A stretch of 64,000 bases of DNA, from the NCBI GenBank assembly GCA_002812745.2, contig NCSJ02000087.1, positions 78,334 to 142,333 on the forward strand, given 5' to 3'. The stretch comes from Scytalidium lignicola (Eukaryota > Ascomycota > Leotiomycetes). A program made the position numbers and the translations under genes. The stretch's first letter is position 1. Each line of letters opens with the position of its first letter. The notes beneath the pieces are model-generated. The model was not told the origin of the DNA and made no database searches. It saw only the letters and a list, made by a program, of their open reading frames with translations. Below are positions 47,668-59,215 of the stretch, piece after piece.

Positions 47668-48080
47668 AAATTAATTAATTAAATTCCCAACCCTGTTTAT
47701 TAATAGTTATTCTTCTCTTAAAATGTATTTTGTTATTATAATCAATTTTAAAAACTATAAATAATTATTAAGTAAAAAAGTAAATTTGTTATATTCATTT
47801 TCTATTATAATAAAGTATAACATACATCTTAAAAGGAGAATTAACCCTTTTTACGACAATGTTGTAATTATCTCCATCTGTAATATTTTAGCAAGTTCAG
47901 AAAGATGATTTTCAACGTGTTAACGCATTGTTGATAGAGGAATAATTATCGCTGAATAATAACTCAATCTTAGCTCTACAAACTATGCTGTAAGTTCGTA
48001 GCCCTCACCACATACAGGTGTTAAGCCTCGAAAACCACTTTCCCTATATTGGCAGGGTTCGGAATTTAATTAATTAATTT
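47668..48080. mobile_element. MITE-like element with 28 bp inverted ends
   Basis: 47668-47695 and 48053-48080 are inverted copies of each other with one mismatch (outer AATTAATTAATTAAATTCC, inner AACCCTG). The 357 bp between them has no coding frame but is less AT-rich than the flanks. The outer AT-rich half is low-complexity, so the informative part of the match is the inner 10-12 bases. A small non-autonomous DNA element is the simplest reading. Confidence 0.5.
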
Positions 48081-48240
48081 AGTATTTACCCAAATTAATA
48101 CTAGTTAAATTAATGAAACTTAATACTAAAATTAATTAATGAAAACCTATACTAATACTAATTAAATTAAAATTAATTGAAATTAATTAAAAATATTNAA
48201 AAAAATACTAAATCACGTGGAAAATCATGTGATTTTACTA

Positions 48241-48320
48241 ATTAAATGGAATTTTATAAAGAACTAATATAAAATTAAATGGAATTTTATAAAGAACTAA
48301 TATAAAATTAATTGAAATTT
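48241..48320 (+). repeat. 33 bp tandem repeat, about 2.4 copies
   Basis: The unit starts ATTAAATGGAATTTTATAAA; copies begin at 48241 and 48274 and are identical, with a third degenerate copy from 48307. Confidence 0.85.
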
Positions 48321-48483
48321 TTATTAGATTATTTTAAAATTAAATTTTTATTTTAAAAAAATCNTATAATATTTTTAGAAATTTAATAATAAAACATAAA
48401 ATCACATGATATTTGAATAAAATTTATACATAATAATATATGAATATAAAATATTATAAAAATGTTATTATATTAAATGTAGT

Positions 48484-48658
48484 TGTTGGCATGGTCACAT
48501 GTAGGTTAGAATCACGTGTAGATTAAGTGCATGTGTAGATAAGATTAGGCTAGTTCAATTGCGGTAGGGGAGGGTAGTATTGCATGACAGTACTCTTTAT
48601 ATAACTATTATAGTATGAACTTACTTATAGCTAACAAGAATCAACCATTATATTAACA
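48484..48658 (+). repeat. Candidate copia-type solo LTR
   Basis: A 175 bp island of higher GC in AT-rich sequence, starting TGTTGGCATGG and ending TATTAACA (TGTT...AACA ends), with a TTTATATAAC TATA-like box at about 48596-48605. No second copy or clear internal region is seen in the window. Confidence 0.35.
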
Positions 48659-49574
48659 TATATTACCTTTATATATTAGAGATGTATGTTTATTATAAAG
48701 GTAAACCAACATTAATCAATTAGATTTTACAGATTAGAATATACAGTTTATTACTCTGAAGAGGGAGGTTAGCTTATATGATTTGTGTTACTTTGATAAC
48801 TTTAGTTTAAAGAGTAATTTTACTTATGTTAAACCTTTGTTAAGAGTAGGTTTTTAAGACTTTTGATCTTTAGTCNTTTTTCATTAAAGAACAACTTGAT
48901 CAAATTATTAAATACTTTTACAGTTTATCCTTTTGACTTTGAAAACATAAACTTATATCAACAATACATAATCAATTTACATATAAAACCATTGGTTTTT
49001 ACTTTTACAACTTTCTTAACCTTTAATCCTTTAATTCTTGTTTATTATACCTTCTCTTATAATTTTTATACATTCTTAAACTTCTAGTTAATATTTTCTT
49101 AATAAAATCTATCTGTTTATACTTTCTCTAATTAGTTTCCTTTTATACCTTTACAATTACTTAGTATATTCTTTTACCCTCCTTAATATAATTTACTTCT
49201 CTTAAAGTACTTTCTTATTCTTTAAAGTACTTTATCATTTATTAAAACAACTTTTCATTTTACTAAAATACTTTTTTATGTTTTAATATCTCTTTTTACT
49301 TTGTATAATATAATTTATTACTTATTATTATTTTAACTTGTATATACAAAGTGTATAATTAACAATTAAGAGTAAAGTCAACTTATAATTATAACATTTT
49401 CAACTTTTATACTTTTAGTATTCTTAATCTTCTATTCTCAAAACCTTTTACTTTATTACTTTTAAATTCTTTTTATTAAAGTATTAACTTTCTTTTATTT
49501 TACTTTTACTTTAATATTTTTAATACCTTTAATATTTTTAACNTTTTCTTTATTTTAGCNTTTTTCTTACTTAA
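48659..49574. other. AT-rich degenerate DNA
   Basis: Very AT-rich sequence with strand-biased T/C runs and several N bases. No recognisable element; it probably consists of old transposon remains. Confidence 0.5.
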
Positions 49575-49900
49575 TGTTATGGATTTGACTTAATAAGCTG
49601 ATTAGTATAAGCTTGAGGCTTAATACATGGTAAAGTGTATATAGAGAACTTAGTAATCATATGACATGATTAAGACTTAGAGGACTTAAGAGGTCTAAAG
49701 GGTTCATGGACTTATAAGACTTGAGAGGTCTAGGAAGTTTAGTTGGATTTCATTATTTATATAAGTATATTGTAAGAATATGAGAGTAGACTTCTTGTAT
49801 TCAACTTAAATACATTATTAAATCTTGTCTTTAACTTAATTGTTTATTTGTATATCATATGTTTTTACTATCCTTGAATATTTACCTTATCCTTGGTTAT
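49575..49900 (+). repeat. LTR A (gypsy), 3' end truncated
   Basis: Starts TGTTATGG and carries the LTR landmarks GCTTGAGGCTTAATACATGG, TTTATATAAGTATA (TATA region) and the CCTTGAATATTTACC segment. It stops where LTR B begins, lacking the last 30-odd bases. Its centre resembles LTR D rather than B or C. Confidence 0.85.
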
Positions 49901-50243
49901 TGTTACAGGTTTTACCTAACAAGCTGATTGGTGTAGGCCTGAGGCTTGGTACACAGAAGGTGTACATAGAGAACCTAACAATCAGAGGTCATGTGATGGA
50001 GTCCTAGGATCCCTAAGGAACTCCAGAGGACTCTAAGGACTCCAAGAGGTCCAGTTGGATTTCATTATTTATATAAGCATACTGTAAGAACATAAGAGTA
50101 GACTTCTTGTGTTCAACCTAAATACATTACTAGATCTTACCCTTGACTTAGTCGCCTGCTTGTGTATTATACGTTTTCATTGTCCTTGAACATCTACCTT
50201 ATCCTTGGCTATCNAGTAACTTGGATNGNNTAGTTTTGTAANA
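49901..50243 (+). repeat. LTR B (gypsy)
   Basis: Complete, from TGTTACAGGTTTTACC to TTTTGTAANA, with a TTTATATAAGCAT TATA region. It has four N bases near its end. It is the nearest upstream LTR of the chromovirus body at 50244-56702, but its middle differs from LTR C by more than transitions. Confidence 0.88.
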
Positions 50244-50449
50244 TTTTGAATATTACCTATCTTGATGAATCAGGATTTNGGAAACAAGTATATTAATAGA
50301 TAACAACAACAAACAATAACTTGAAGAAGGTTCTGAAGAAGGCTTTGAAGAAGAATCTGAAGAAAGATCTGAGGAAGTATCTGAGGAAAGTTCAGAAGAT
50401 AGCTCTAAAGAGGACCAAGATAAGAATTAGATTATTGTAAAAACTAACA

Positions 50450-51606
50450 TCTAAGAAGAAATATTAGAGGAAGTTGTTATGTTACCAAAGCAACTTATTA
50501 AGTCAACAGAAGGATTAACTGTTGGAGAATTGTCAAGAGTTGTAAGAAAGAAACCAGTACTTCCATTACTCAAGCTTAATCTAAAACCAATTTTACTACC
50601 AAGAACTCTAAGTCCAGACCTTGATCTAGACTTTGAACTAGAAGATAACATTAAACTAGTCTTAATAACAACACTTAAAGAGGTTAAAATCATTAGACTA
50701 GACCTGTTCTATAAGGACAAGAAGAAACTGAAAGTATACTTGGCTTAGACAAGAACTTATTTGGTGTTGAATGATCATCTATTGTCTAAAGACATGTATA
50801 AGGTTTTATGGGTATTAACATACTTAAAGGGAGTAACTGAAACTTGGTTTCAGCCTTTTAAGGATGAATAGTTCACAATAAACAGAGAAACAATGAATTA
50901 AGGAGTAATCAACATCATTTAGAGTTAGGCCAACTATATAAGAGAACTTAAACAGTTGTATGAGGATGTTGACAAGAAAAGGAATGCTAAAAGACAGTTA
51001 ACTTATCTTAGACAAACCAAGAGCCTTAGTGAATATGCAATGCTTTATCGTTAGTACATAGTATTAGTCAACTAGGGAGAAGAAGTATATATATACTAGT
51101 ATAAGACTAGATTGAAGGACTTTATCAAAGAAGAATTATACTAACAACTTGTGGTTATTATACTTGACACTTTGATTGACTTATCTATCAAGATCAAGAA
51201 TGAACAATATAAGATAATCTTGGACAAGAAAGAAGAATCTTACTTCAACTGTAAAAAGGCTAACAAAAAGAAGAATTATAAAGACCTTATAAAGTTAGAT
51301 ATTATGAAAAAAGGGAAAACCTTTAAAGGAAAAGGAAAGAAGTACTTTAAAGGAAAAAGCAAGAAGAGGAACTTATTTGGAATTTCCCTTAAGGAACTTG
51401 ATAAAAGAAGAAAAAANCAAGTTATGCTTCAAGTATGGAATGTCTGGACATATGGCAAATACTTACAAAAAGGATAATAAGGTAAGTGTAGTAGTTAAAG
51501 TTAGAGTTATACAAATCCTAAGAATTATGAATATCTTGTCAGAATCATTAGAAGAAGAAAGTTCAGACAAAGAAGAGAACTCCTCAGAAGAAGAGGAAAG
51601 TTATTA
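50450..51606 (+). pseudogene. Degenerate gag
   Basis: Remains of a gag reading frame. The capsid-type TETWFQPFKD segment is at about 50838-50867. At 51425-51466 is a CCHC zinc knuckle in which the second and last cysteines read Tyr, giving C-x2-Y-x4-H-x4-Y; each is a G-to-A change as made by RIP. Many stops and an N interrupt it. Confidence 0.85.
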
Positions 51607-52679
51607 GGACATAATAATTATACTATAAGTTATTGTTGAAATTGATGCAAACAAGATAGTAATAACAAGAATCCTTAAGATAAATTCTGTACTTATAACA
51701 AGAATTCAACATAAAAGACATCCTTAAGATGATAATTAAATTAAAGACTAAAGCAGATAGAGATTAATTTTAAAAGTTAATAGAATTTAGATAATTGTAC
51801 TATTAGACTTCAAAGTTATACTAACAGAATAATATCTTATTTCAAGAGAATTGTTAATCTTGAAATATTATCTTATAATTAGCATAAGAGGACTAAGAGG
51901 ATAGGAGATCCTGGACAGAAGTTAGCTTTTCAGAATTGTATAATAAGAAAAAACAATTGTTAAAGCATATGAACTTAATCTTAGAGATCTTACTCTAGTT
52001 TATAAGACTAACCTTTAGAGTATTATCATAAAGAAAAGAACATATGAATTTTTCTTGTTAGTAAAAANGAACCTAGATTCAAGATGATTTCGACTAAATG
52101 CTTGAGGATACCTAGATAGTAATAGAAGAAGGATTAAGCTATATTATATAAGGACAATATAATATACAATATAAAGAACTTCTGATAATAACTTTTTGAC
52201 AAGAATGATTAAAAGTTAAAACATAATATAAAGAAATCTAAGGTTTAGGAAAATTAATAAAACAATTACCTAAAGTTAAGTAATACTATATTCAACAAGA
52301 ATAAAGGAAACCAGTTGATATTGTTGTTAGACAAGCTAATTAGGACATAAAAACATTACTTATAGTTAATGAACTAGAAGAAGATTTACTACCTTTAGAA
52401 GTACTTATCATATTACTAAGGAAAGACAAGTTAATACAGAGGATTAATCAATAGTTCAACCAAGAAGTAATAGTACACCTTTTGAATTTAACAAGGAGAA
52501 TTCTTAAGGAAAACAATGTCTTTATCACTAAGATAAAAGAATGCTTTAGAAATGAAATAACAGAATAAGTATAAGATGTACATACATTCATAGATGATAG
52601 AAGCCTTAATAGACTTAGGCTAAGAAATCTTAGTAAAAGACAAGTAGTACTGTTTGAAGAATTAGAAGAAAACACTGAG

Positions 52680-55600
52680 GAGTTGAAAATTAGTAATAAT
52701 ATATCAGCTAACAATGCTAAAAATGTTAATCTTTATTTTATGAACAGTAAAAGTTCATTATACATAAATATAAAATTATATGGAAAGTTAGTAAAAACCT
52801 TGATTAATTTAAGAACTAAAAGAAACTTTATTAATAAACAAGTTATAAAACAACTTGAACTTAATACAAGAGTCAAAGACAACAGTTATCTAATATCATT
52901 AGCAAATAATACCAAGGTTCAGAAGTATATCAACATTCAAACTCAGAACTTAGATATAAGGTATAGTAGAAATTATTAAGAAAAGATATCTTTTGATATT
53001 ATAAGGTTAAGAACATATTAGGTTATATTAAGAATTAAATGGATGAAGAAGTATAATCTAATAATTGATTAGAGAACAAGTATAATTACCTTCTTAGAGG
53101 AAGCTATATCTTTGAGAATTGTCTATGTCAACAAAATCATGAAATATATACTTAAGGAATACTATGAATGGTTAAAGCTATTTATAAAAAGACTTAATAA
53201 TTCAGCTTTACCTGAGTATAAACCATAAGATCATGAGATAAAGCTTAAAGAGGGGTTTAGACTAGCTTATAGACTAATTTATCAAACAACTCTTGTAGAG
53301 GATAAGGTGATGAAGAAATAGTTGTTTGAGAAGATAGTGCTTAGAGGTCTGTACAAAGAAAGTTACAACAAAGTCAGAGTATTACTATATTATGCAAAAA
53401 ANGGGAGACAACCTATTAGAATAGCTTTGTAATGATTACAAACACTTGAATAGTAGAATTGAAAAAGACTAATACCCTTTATTATTAATAGATTCAATGA
53501 TGGACAAGCTGAAGGGAGTTGTTATATTTACTAAGCTAGACTTGTGGTCAGTATTTAATCTGGTTAGGATTAAAAGAAGTGATGAATGGAAAGTAGCTAT
53601 TCAAATAAAATACAGATTATTTAAACTATTAGTTATAATGTTCAGTATGATCAATACTCTAGTAACATAACAAAGAATGATAGACCAGATATTAGAAAAA
53701 TACCTGGAGAAATTCATAATGGTATATCTTGACAATATAATCATATACTTAAAGAGTATTGAAGAACATAAGAAGCATGTCAAGCTTGTTCTACAAGTAT
53801 TGTAAGAGGTAGGATTATATTGTAAACTGGTAAAATGTGAATTCTATAAGGAATAAGTTTAGTTCTTAGGACATTGTATTTCTGGAGAAAGGATAAAAAC
53901 CCTTGACAACAAGATTCAGTCAATTAAAGAATGAGAAATACTTAAGATTGTTAAACAATTACAGAGTTTCTTAAGGTTGGTTAACTATTATTAGAGATTT
54001 GTGAAAGACTATTTCAAGATCTCTATGCTATTGACTGAACTCATAAGGAAGGATCAAGCTTATGAATAGAATAACATTGTGAAAGAAGCATTCTAAAGTA
54101 TTAAAGATACCTTTGTAAAGGGAGATTTCTTAGGAATCTTTAATTTAGAAAAAGGAATAAGAATTAAAACTGATGCCTTTGATATAGCATTAGGAGTTAT
54201 ACTATCACAATTACAATAGATTAGTAAATAACATTACCAAGTATTATTAACATTTTGGTTAAGAAAGCTGAATATTATAAAAAGAAATTACTAGACATCA
54301 AATAAGGAAATGTTAGTTATAATAGAAGTTCTAAAGTACTAGAGAGTATATATTGTCAGATTTAGTAAAATAGTTAATATACTTTCAGATTACCATAACC
54401 TCCAATACTTTATAACTATCAAACAATTGAATACTAGACAAGCATAATAAGCAAAAAANGTTATCTGAGTATGATTTCAAGATTACTCATGTTAAAGGTG
54501 AAGACAATAGAAGAGTAGATACTCTAAACTAGAAACTTAAGTACTTAGCCAAAAAGAAAGAAGAAAGTGAACTTATATTAAAGGAAGACAAGAGTAAATT
54601 CTTAATATACAATAAAGGACAACTTATGGTTATAATAACAGTAATGAACAAGTATTAAGCTGATTGAATCAATGAAGTAACTGAAAGAGAAAGGGAAGAA
54701 AACACTTTGTTAAACATGACTAGAGATAAGTAAGAGAAAATCAAAAACATATAGTATAAGAACAAAAGACTATATATACCAACAAAACTAGCAGAAGAAT
54801 TTATTAAAGAGCAATATAGCTTATTATATAATAAGCATATAAGAGTAGCTTGATGTTATTACTAAATTAATAAGGATTACTTTATTATGAAGTTATAATC
54901 AATAGTTAAGAAAGTAATTGTGAAATGCAAAATCTGTAAGAAGGTTAAGAATCTAAGAAGGAAGCCTTGAGGACAATTACACTCTACACAGATACTTGAT
55001 AATCTATAAGAACTAATCAGATAAGATTTTATCGTGAAATTACTGGTTTTTACAAATTACATTATAAAGGTTAAGTATAACTCTATCTTTATAATAACTG
55101 AACATTATACTAATTTTGTAATATTTAAACTGTTCAAGAAAACTTAAGGAGTAAAAGAAGTAACTAATATATTCTTATAAAGAATAATATCTTAATGAAG
55201 ATTATTAAAACAAATAATCTTTGATAAAGATACTAGATTCACGTTTAAGTTTTGAGAAACAATAATAATAAGAATAAGAGTTAAGAGGAAATTGTTAACA
55301 ATGTAACATTCACAAACTGACAGGAAAATGGAATGTTTAAACAGATAGTTAGAAGGATACTTAAGATGTTATGTTAATTATAATCAAGATAATTAGGTTG
55401 ATTACTTGTCAATAGCAGAAATGGCATACAATGGTGTATTATATGAATTAACTAAGATTACTTTATTCTATGTGAATTATAGATAAGAGTTAGAAGGGTT
55501 TTATACTAGACTGGAATTGGAATTCACAAGTGAATTAGCAGAGATCTATGCAAAGTAAATAGAAGAAATGCAAGAAAAGATCAGAAACTCACTTTAATAT

Positions 55601-56046
55601 ATTAAAGAAAGAATAAAGAAGTATTATAATCATAAATGCTTGATGAAATTAACATACAAAAAAGGGGATAAAGTTTATCTTCTTAGAAGAAACATCAAAA
55701 TAACAAGATTAAGTGATAAACTAGACTAAGTTAAGATAAGATTATACAAAATCAAAGAAGTTTATAAACTTCTAACTTATAAATTAAAGTTACTAACAAC
55801 AGTTAAAATATATCTTGTTTTTTATGTTTTACTTCTTGAACTAGCATTTAAAAATGCTTAAATACTAATGTTAAAAGAAGTTGATCTAGAAAGAGAATAC
55901 GAAGTTAAGAGAATCATTAACTATAGGATGTATTATAAGAAATTATAATACTTGGTTAAATGAGTAAGATATCCAGAGAATAAGAATGGATAAGAACTTA
56001 CTTTTAATCTCATGAGTTATGAGGAATTATTAAAGGCATATTACTA
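52680..56046 (+). pseudogene. Degenerate pol: protease, RT, RNase H, integrase, chromodomain
   Basis: Visible in order: retropepsin-like LINLRTKRNFINKQV (about 52800-52845); RT with [15 protein letters not shown] (about 53530) and YLDNI in place of the catalytic YLDDI (about 53727); RNase H with IKTDAFDIALGVILSQL (about 54165-54220) and the VKGEDNRRVDTLN segment (about 54490-54530); integrase zinc-binding HIRVA...CKICKKVKN (about 54830-54955) and a damaged core to about 55560; and a chromodomain (EYEVKRIINYRMYYKK, then YLVK and YPENKNG) at about 55896-56046. Dozens of stops make it inactive. The chromodomain marks it as a chromovirus, a lineage whose integrase can be steered to heterochromatin. 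Confidence 0.88.
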
Positions 56047-56054
56047 AGTTTATC

Positions 56055-56612
56055 TTAGAATAAATTTCCAGGTGATGAAATTGCAAAGTCAGAGAAGAAG
56101 GGGTTGACAACAGAGGAAAAAGCTATGCTTAAGTCAGCAGAATATGACTTTAGGAGTTGTAAGGAATTCTGTTTTTCTTGCCTCTCTTTCTCTTCTTTAA
56201 TGTTGAGTTTGTTCAAAGTTTTTAGATTATGATAAAACATTTCTTGAGTATACTTCTTTAAGAAAGATTGTTGCTTCTTCAGACAGGCTAATTAAGCTAT
56301 TGTCTTTAGAAGAACTTCGTTGGTTTTCTCTTCTTTCTTTGTGAGCTGGTCATACTTGTGCTTGTATACAAGGAAGGAAGAGGAAGTGGTTTCCTTGTTA
56401 TCACAAGACTGGCTATAACAAGAGCACTTGTTGTAATGACTGGAGTTGGGGTCTACCTTGTAGACAAAACCATTTCACTTGTAAAACGAACAAGGCATTA
56501 CTTTGAAACTGTATTTGTTAATATAGTCACTTAAGGATGTTTGCTCTTGATATTTTCTTGATCTTGTCCTTTTTTCTATGCTACTCTTAGAACGTTGTCG
56601 TTTGGGTGGCAT
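56055..56612 (-). pseudogene. Antisense reading frame of the retrotransposon (Cys cluster plus coiled coil)
   Basis: On the minus strand, from the ATG at 56612 to a TAA at 56055, a frame of 185 codons is broken by only two stops (TGA 56477-56475, TAA 56294-56292), while pol next to it has a stop every few dozen bases. The product would start with a basic stretch (PPKRQRSKSSIEKR). A Cys/Tyr cluster follows at 56492-56403 with spacing C-x2-Y-x6-Y-x8-Y-x2-C-x5-C, where each Tyr codon is one G-to-A step from Cys. A long charged coiled coil comes next (about 56370-56160). This recalls small Zn-cluster-like proteins known to me from fungal gypsy elements, an impression I cannot check here. Function unknown. 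Confidence 0.65.
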
Positions 56613-56702
56613 GTTGGAAAGGAAGGAAGGATTACTAAATAAAGAAATTGTTTGAAGATGATGTTTTAATGTCAGGATAATGTTAAGTACAAAAGGGGAT
56701 AA

Positions 56703-57061
56703 TGTTACAGGTTTTACTACAACATGTTAATTGATGTAGGCCTGAGGCTTGGTACAAGTATATTGTACAAGAGAACCTAACAATTAGACAGTCACGTGAT
56801 AAGGACCTAGGACTTGGGGGGTCCAAGGTCCATCAGTTTGAGACTCAGGGATTTGGGGGTCCAGGGGTCCAACTGTATTTCATTATCTATATAAGCACAC
56901 TGTAAGAACATGAGAGTAGACTCCTTGTGTTCAACTTAAATACATTATTGTATCTTACCTTCGACCTAGTAACCTGTTTATGTGTTATACGTTTCCGTTG
57001 TCCTTGAACATCTACCTTACCTTTGGCTATCCAGTGACCTGGATGGCGTAGTTTTGTAACA
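56703..57061 (+). repeat. LTR C (gypsy), best preserved
   Basis: 359 bp, TGTTACAGG...TTTTGTAACA, with a CTATATAAGCAC TATA region. GC content is clearly higher than in LTRs A and D. It follows a polypurine tract directly, so it is a 3' LTR of the body at 50244-56702. It is also directly followed by a second, gag-truncated internal region. Confidence 0.93.
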
Positions 57062-59215
57062 AGAAGGTTACTAGGACTTAATAATTATACTATATTATGT
57101 TATTAAGACTGATGTAGACAAGATAACAATAATAAGAATCCTTAAGATAAATTCTGTACTTATGACAAGAACTCAACATGAAATACATCCTCAAGATGAC
57201 AATCAAATCAAAGATCAAGGCAGATGAAGATCAATTCTAAGAGTTAATAAGATTTGGATGATTGTGCTGTTAGACTTCAAAGTTATACCAACAGAGTAAT
57301 ATCTTATTTCTAAAGAATTATTAGTCTTGAAATATTATCTTACAATTAGTATAAGAGGATTAAGAAGATAAGAGATCCTGGATAAAAGCTAACTTTACAG
57401 AACTGTATAATAAGAAGAAGCAACTGTTGAAGTACATAAACTTGATCTTGAAGATCTAGCTTTAGTTTATAAGATTAACTTCTAGAGCATTATTATAAAG
57501 AAAGGAATATATAAATTCCTCTTGTTAATGAAGAGAACTTGGATCCAAGATGACTTTGATCAGATGCTTAAGGATGCTTAGATAGTAGTAAAAGAAGGAT
57601 TAAGCTATGTCTTGTAAGGACAATATAACTTACAATAAGGACTTCTAATAATAACCTTTTGACAAGATCAAAATAAAGTAAAAACACAGTATAAAGAAAT
57701 CTAAGGTTTAAGAAAATCAGTAGAACAATTGCCTGAAGCTAAATAGTATTATACTCAACAAGAACAAAAAGAACTAGTTGAAATTATTGTTAAACAAGCT
57801 AATTAGGATAAGAAAGCTTTACTTATAGTTAATGAGTTAAAGGAGGATTTATTACCCTTAAAAGTACTTATTATACTATCAAGAGAAGACAAGTTAATAC
57901 AAAGAATCAATCAACAGTTTAACTAAGAAGTAATAATATACCCTTTGAATATTATTAAGAGAATCCTTAAGGAAAGTAATGTTTTGATTACTAAGATAAG
58001 AGAACACCTTGGAAATGAAATAACAGAATAAGTATAAGATGCATATACATTTATAAACGATAAAAGCTTAAACAAACTAAGGCTAAGAAATCTTAATAAG
58101 AGACGAATAACACTATTCAAGGAATTAGAAGAGAATACTGAAGATTTAGAAATCAAAAATAATATATCAGTTGACAATGCTAAAAACATTAACTTATACT
58201 TTATAAACAATAGAAGTTCATTATACATTGATATAAAACTATGTAAAAAGTTAATAAAGGCCTTGATTAATTTAAAAGCTAAAAGAAACTTCATTAATGA
58301 ACAAGTTGTAAAGTAACTTAGACTTAGTATAAAAGTTAAGAGAAACAACTACTTAATATTATTAATAAATAGTATTAAGGTTCAAAAGTATATCAATGTT
58401 CAAACTTAAAACTTAGATATAAGGATAAATGGAAACTACTAAGAAAGTATATCTTTTGATGTTATAAGGTTAAGAACATATCAAGTTATATTAAAAATTG
58501 AATAGATAAAGAAGTATAATCTAATAATTGATTGGAGAATAAGTATGATTACCTTCTTAAAGGAAGAACAAAATTTAGTATCCTTAAAAGTTATTTAAGT
58601 TAACGAAATTATAAAACATATTCTTGAAGAATACTATGAATAACTAGAGTTATTCACAAAAAGACCTGATGATTCAGCCTTACCTAAGCATAAATTATAA
58701 GATTATAAGATAAAGTTCAAAAAGAGGTTCAGACTAGCATATAAACTAATTTATCAAACAACTCTTGTTGAGGATAAGGTAATAAAGAAATAGTTGTTTG
58801 AGAAAATAATGCTTAAAGGTTTATACAAAGAAGGTCACAGTAAAGTCAGAGTATTACTACATTATGCAAAGAAAGGAGATGATCTGTTAGGATAACCTTA
58901 TGATGATTACAAACACTTGAATAGTAAGACTAAGAAAGATTGATACCCCTTACTATTAATAGACTTAATAATGGACAAGCTAAAGAGAATTATTATATTC
59001 ACCAAGCTAGACTTGTAATTAACATTTAATCTGGTTAAGATTAAAAGAGGTGATGAGTAGAAAATTGTTATTTGAACAAAATACAGATTATTTAAGTTAT
59101 TGGTTATGATATTTAGTATGACTAATACTCTAACAATACAATAAAGAATAAAAAACTGTATATTAGAAAAATATTTAGAGAAATTCATAATAGTATATCT
59201 TGATAATATAAAGTA
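57062..59215 (+). mobile_element. Second chromovirus copy, 5'- and 3'-truncated
   Basis: Sequence from 57062 aligns by eye to about 51600-53755 of the first copy (end of gag, protease, first half of RT). It starts immediately at the end of LTR C, without the leader and most of gag. It ends at 59215 beside an N, just after the YLDN-type RT motif position. The reading frame is stop-riddled. Confidence 0.82.

Larger units (their letters stand above)
50244..56702 (+). mobile_element. Ty3/gypsy chromovirus internal region, RIP-degraded
   Basis: The internal part of a long terminal repeat retrotransposon lying between LTR B and LTR C. Order: gag (about 50450-51606), protease, reverse transcriptase, RNase H, integrase, chromodomain (about 52680-56046), an antisense reading frame (56612-56055) and a polypurine tract AAAAGGGGAT just before LTR C. 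Stops are scattered throughout gag and pol and composition is very AT-rich, except in the last 650 bp. With LTRs B and C the element spans about 7.2 kb. Confidence 0.9.

Noticed and set aside
48241..48320. Direct repeats considered as a CRISPR-like array
   Set aside because: Simple tandem copies without spacers, in a fungal genome.
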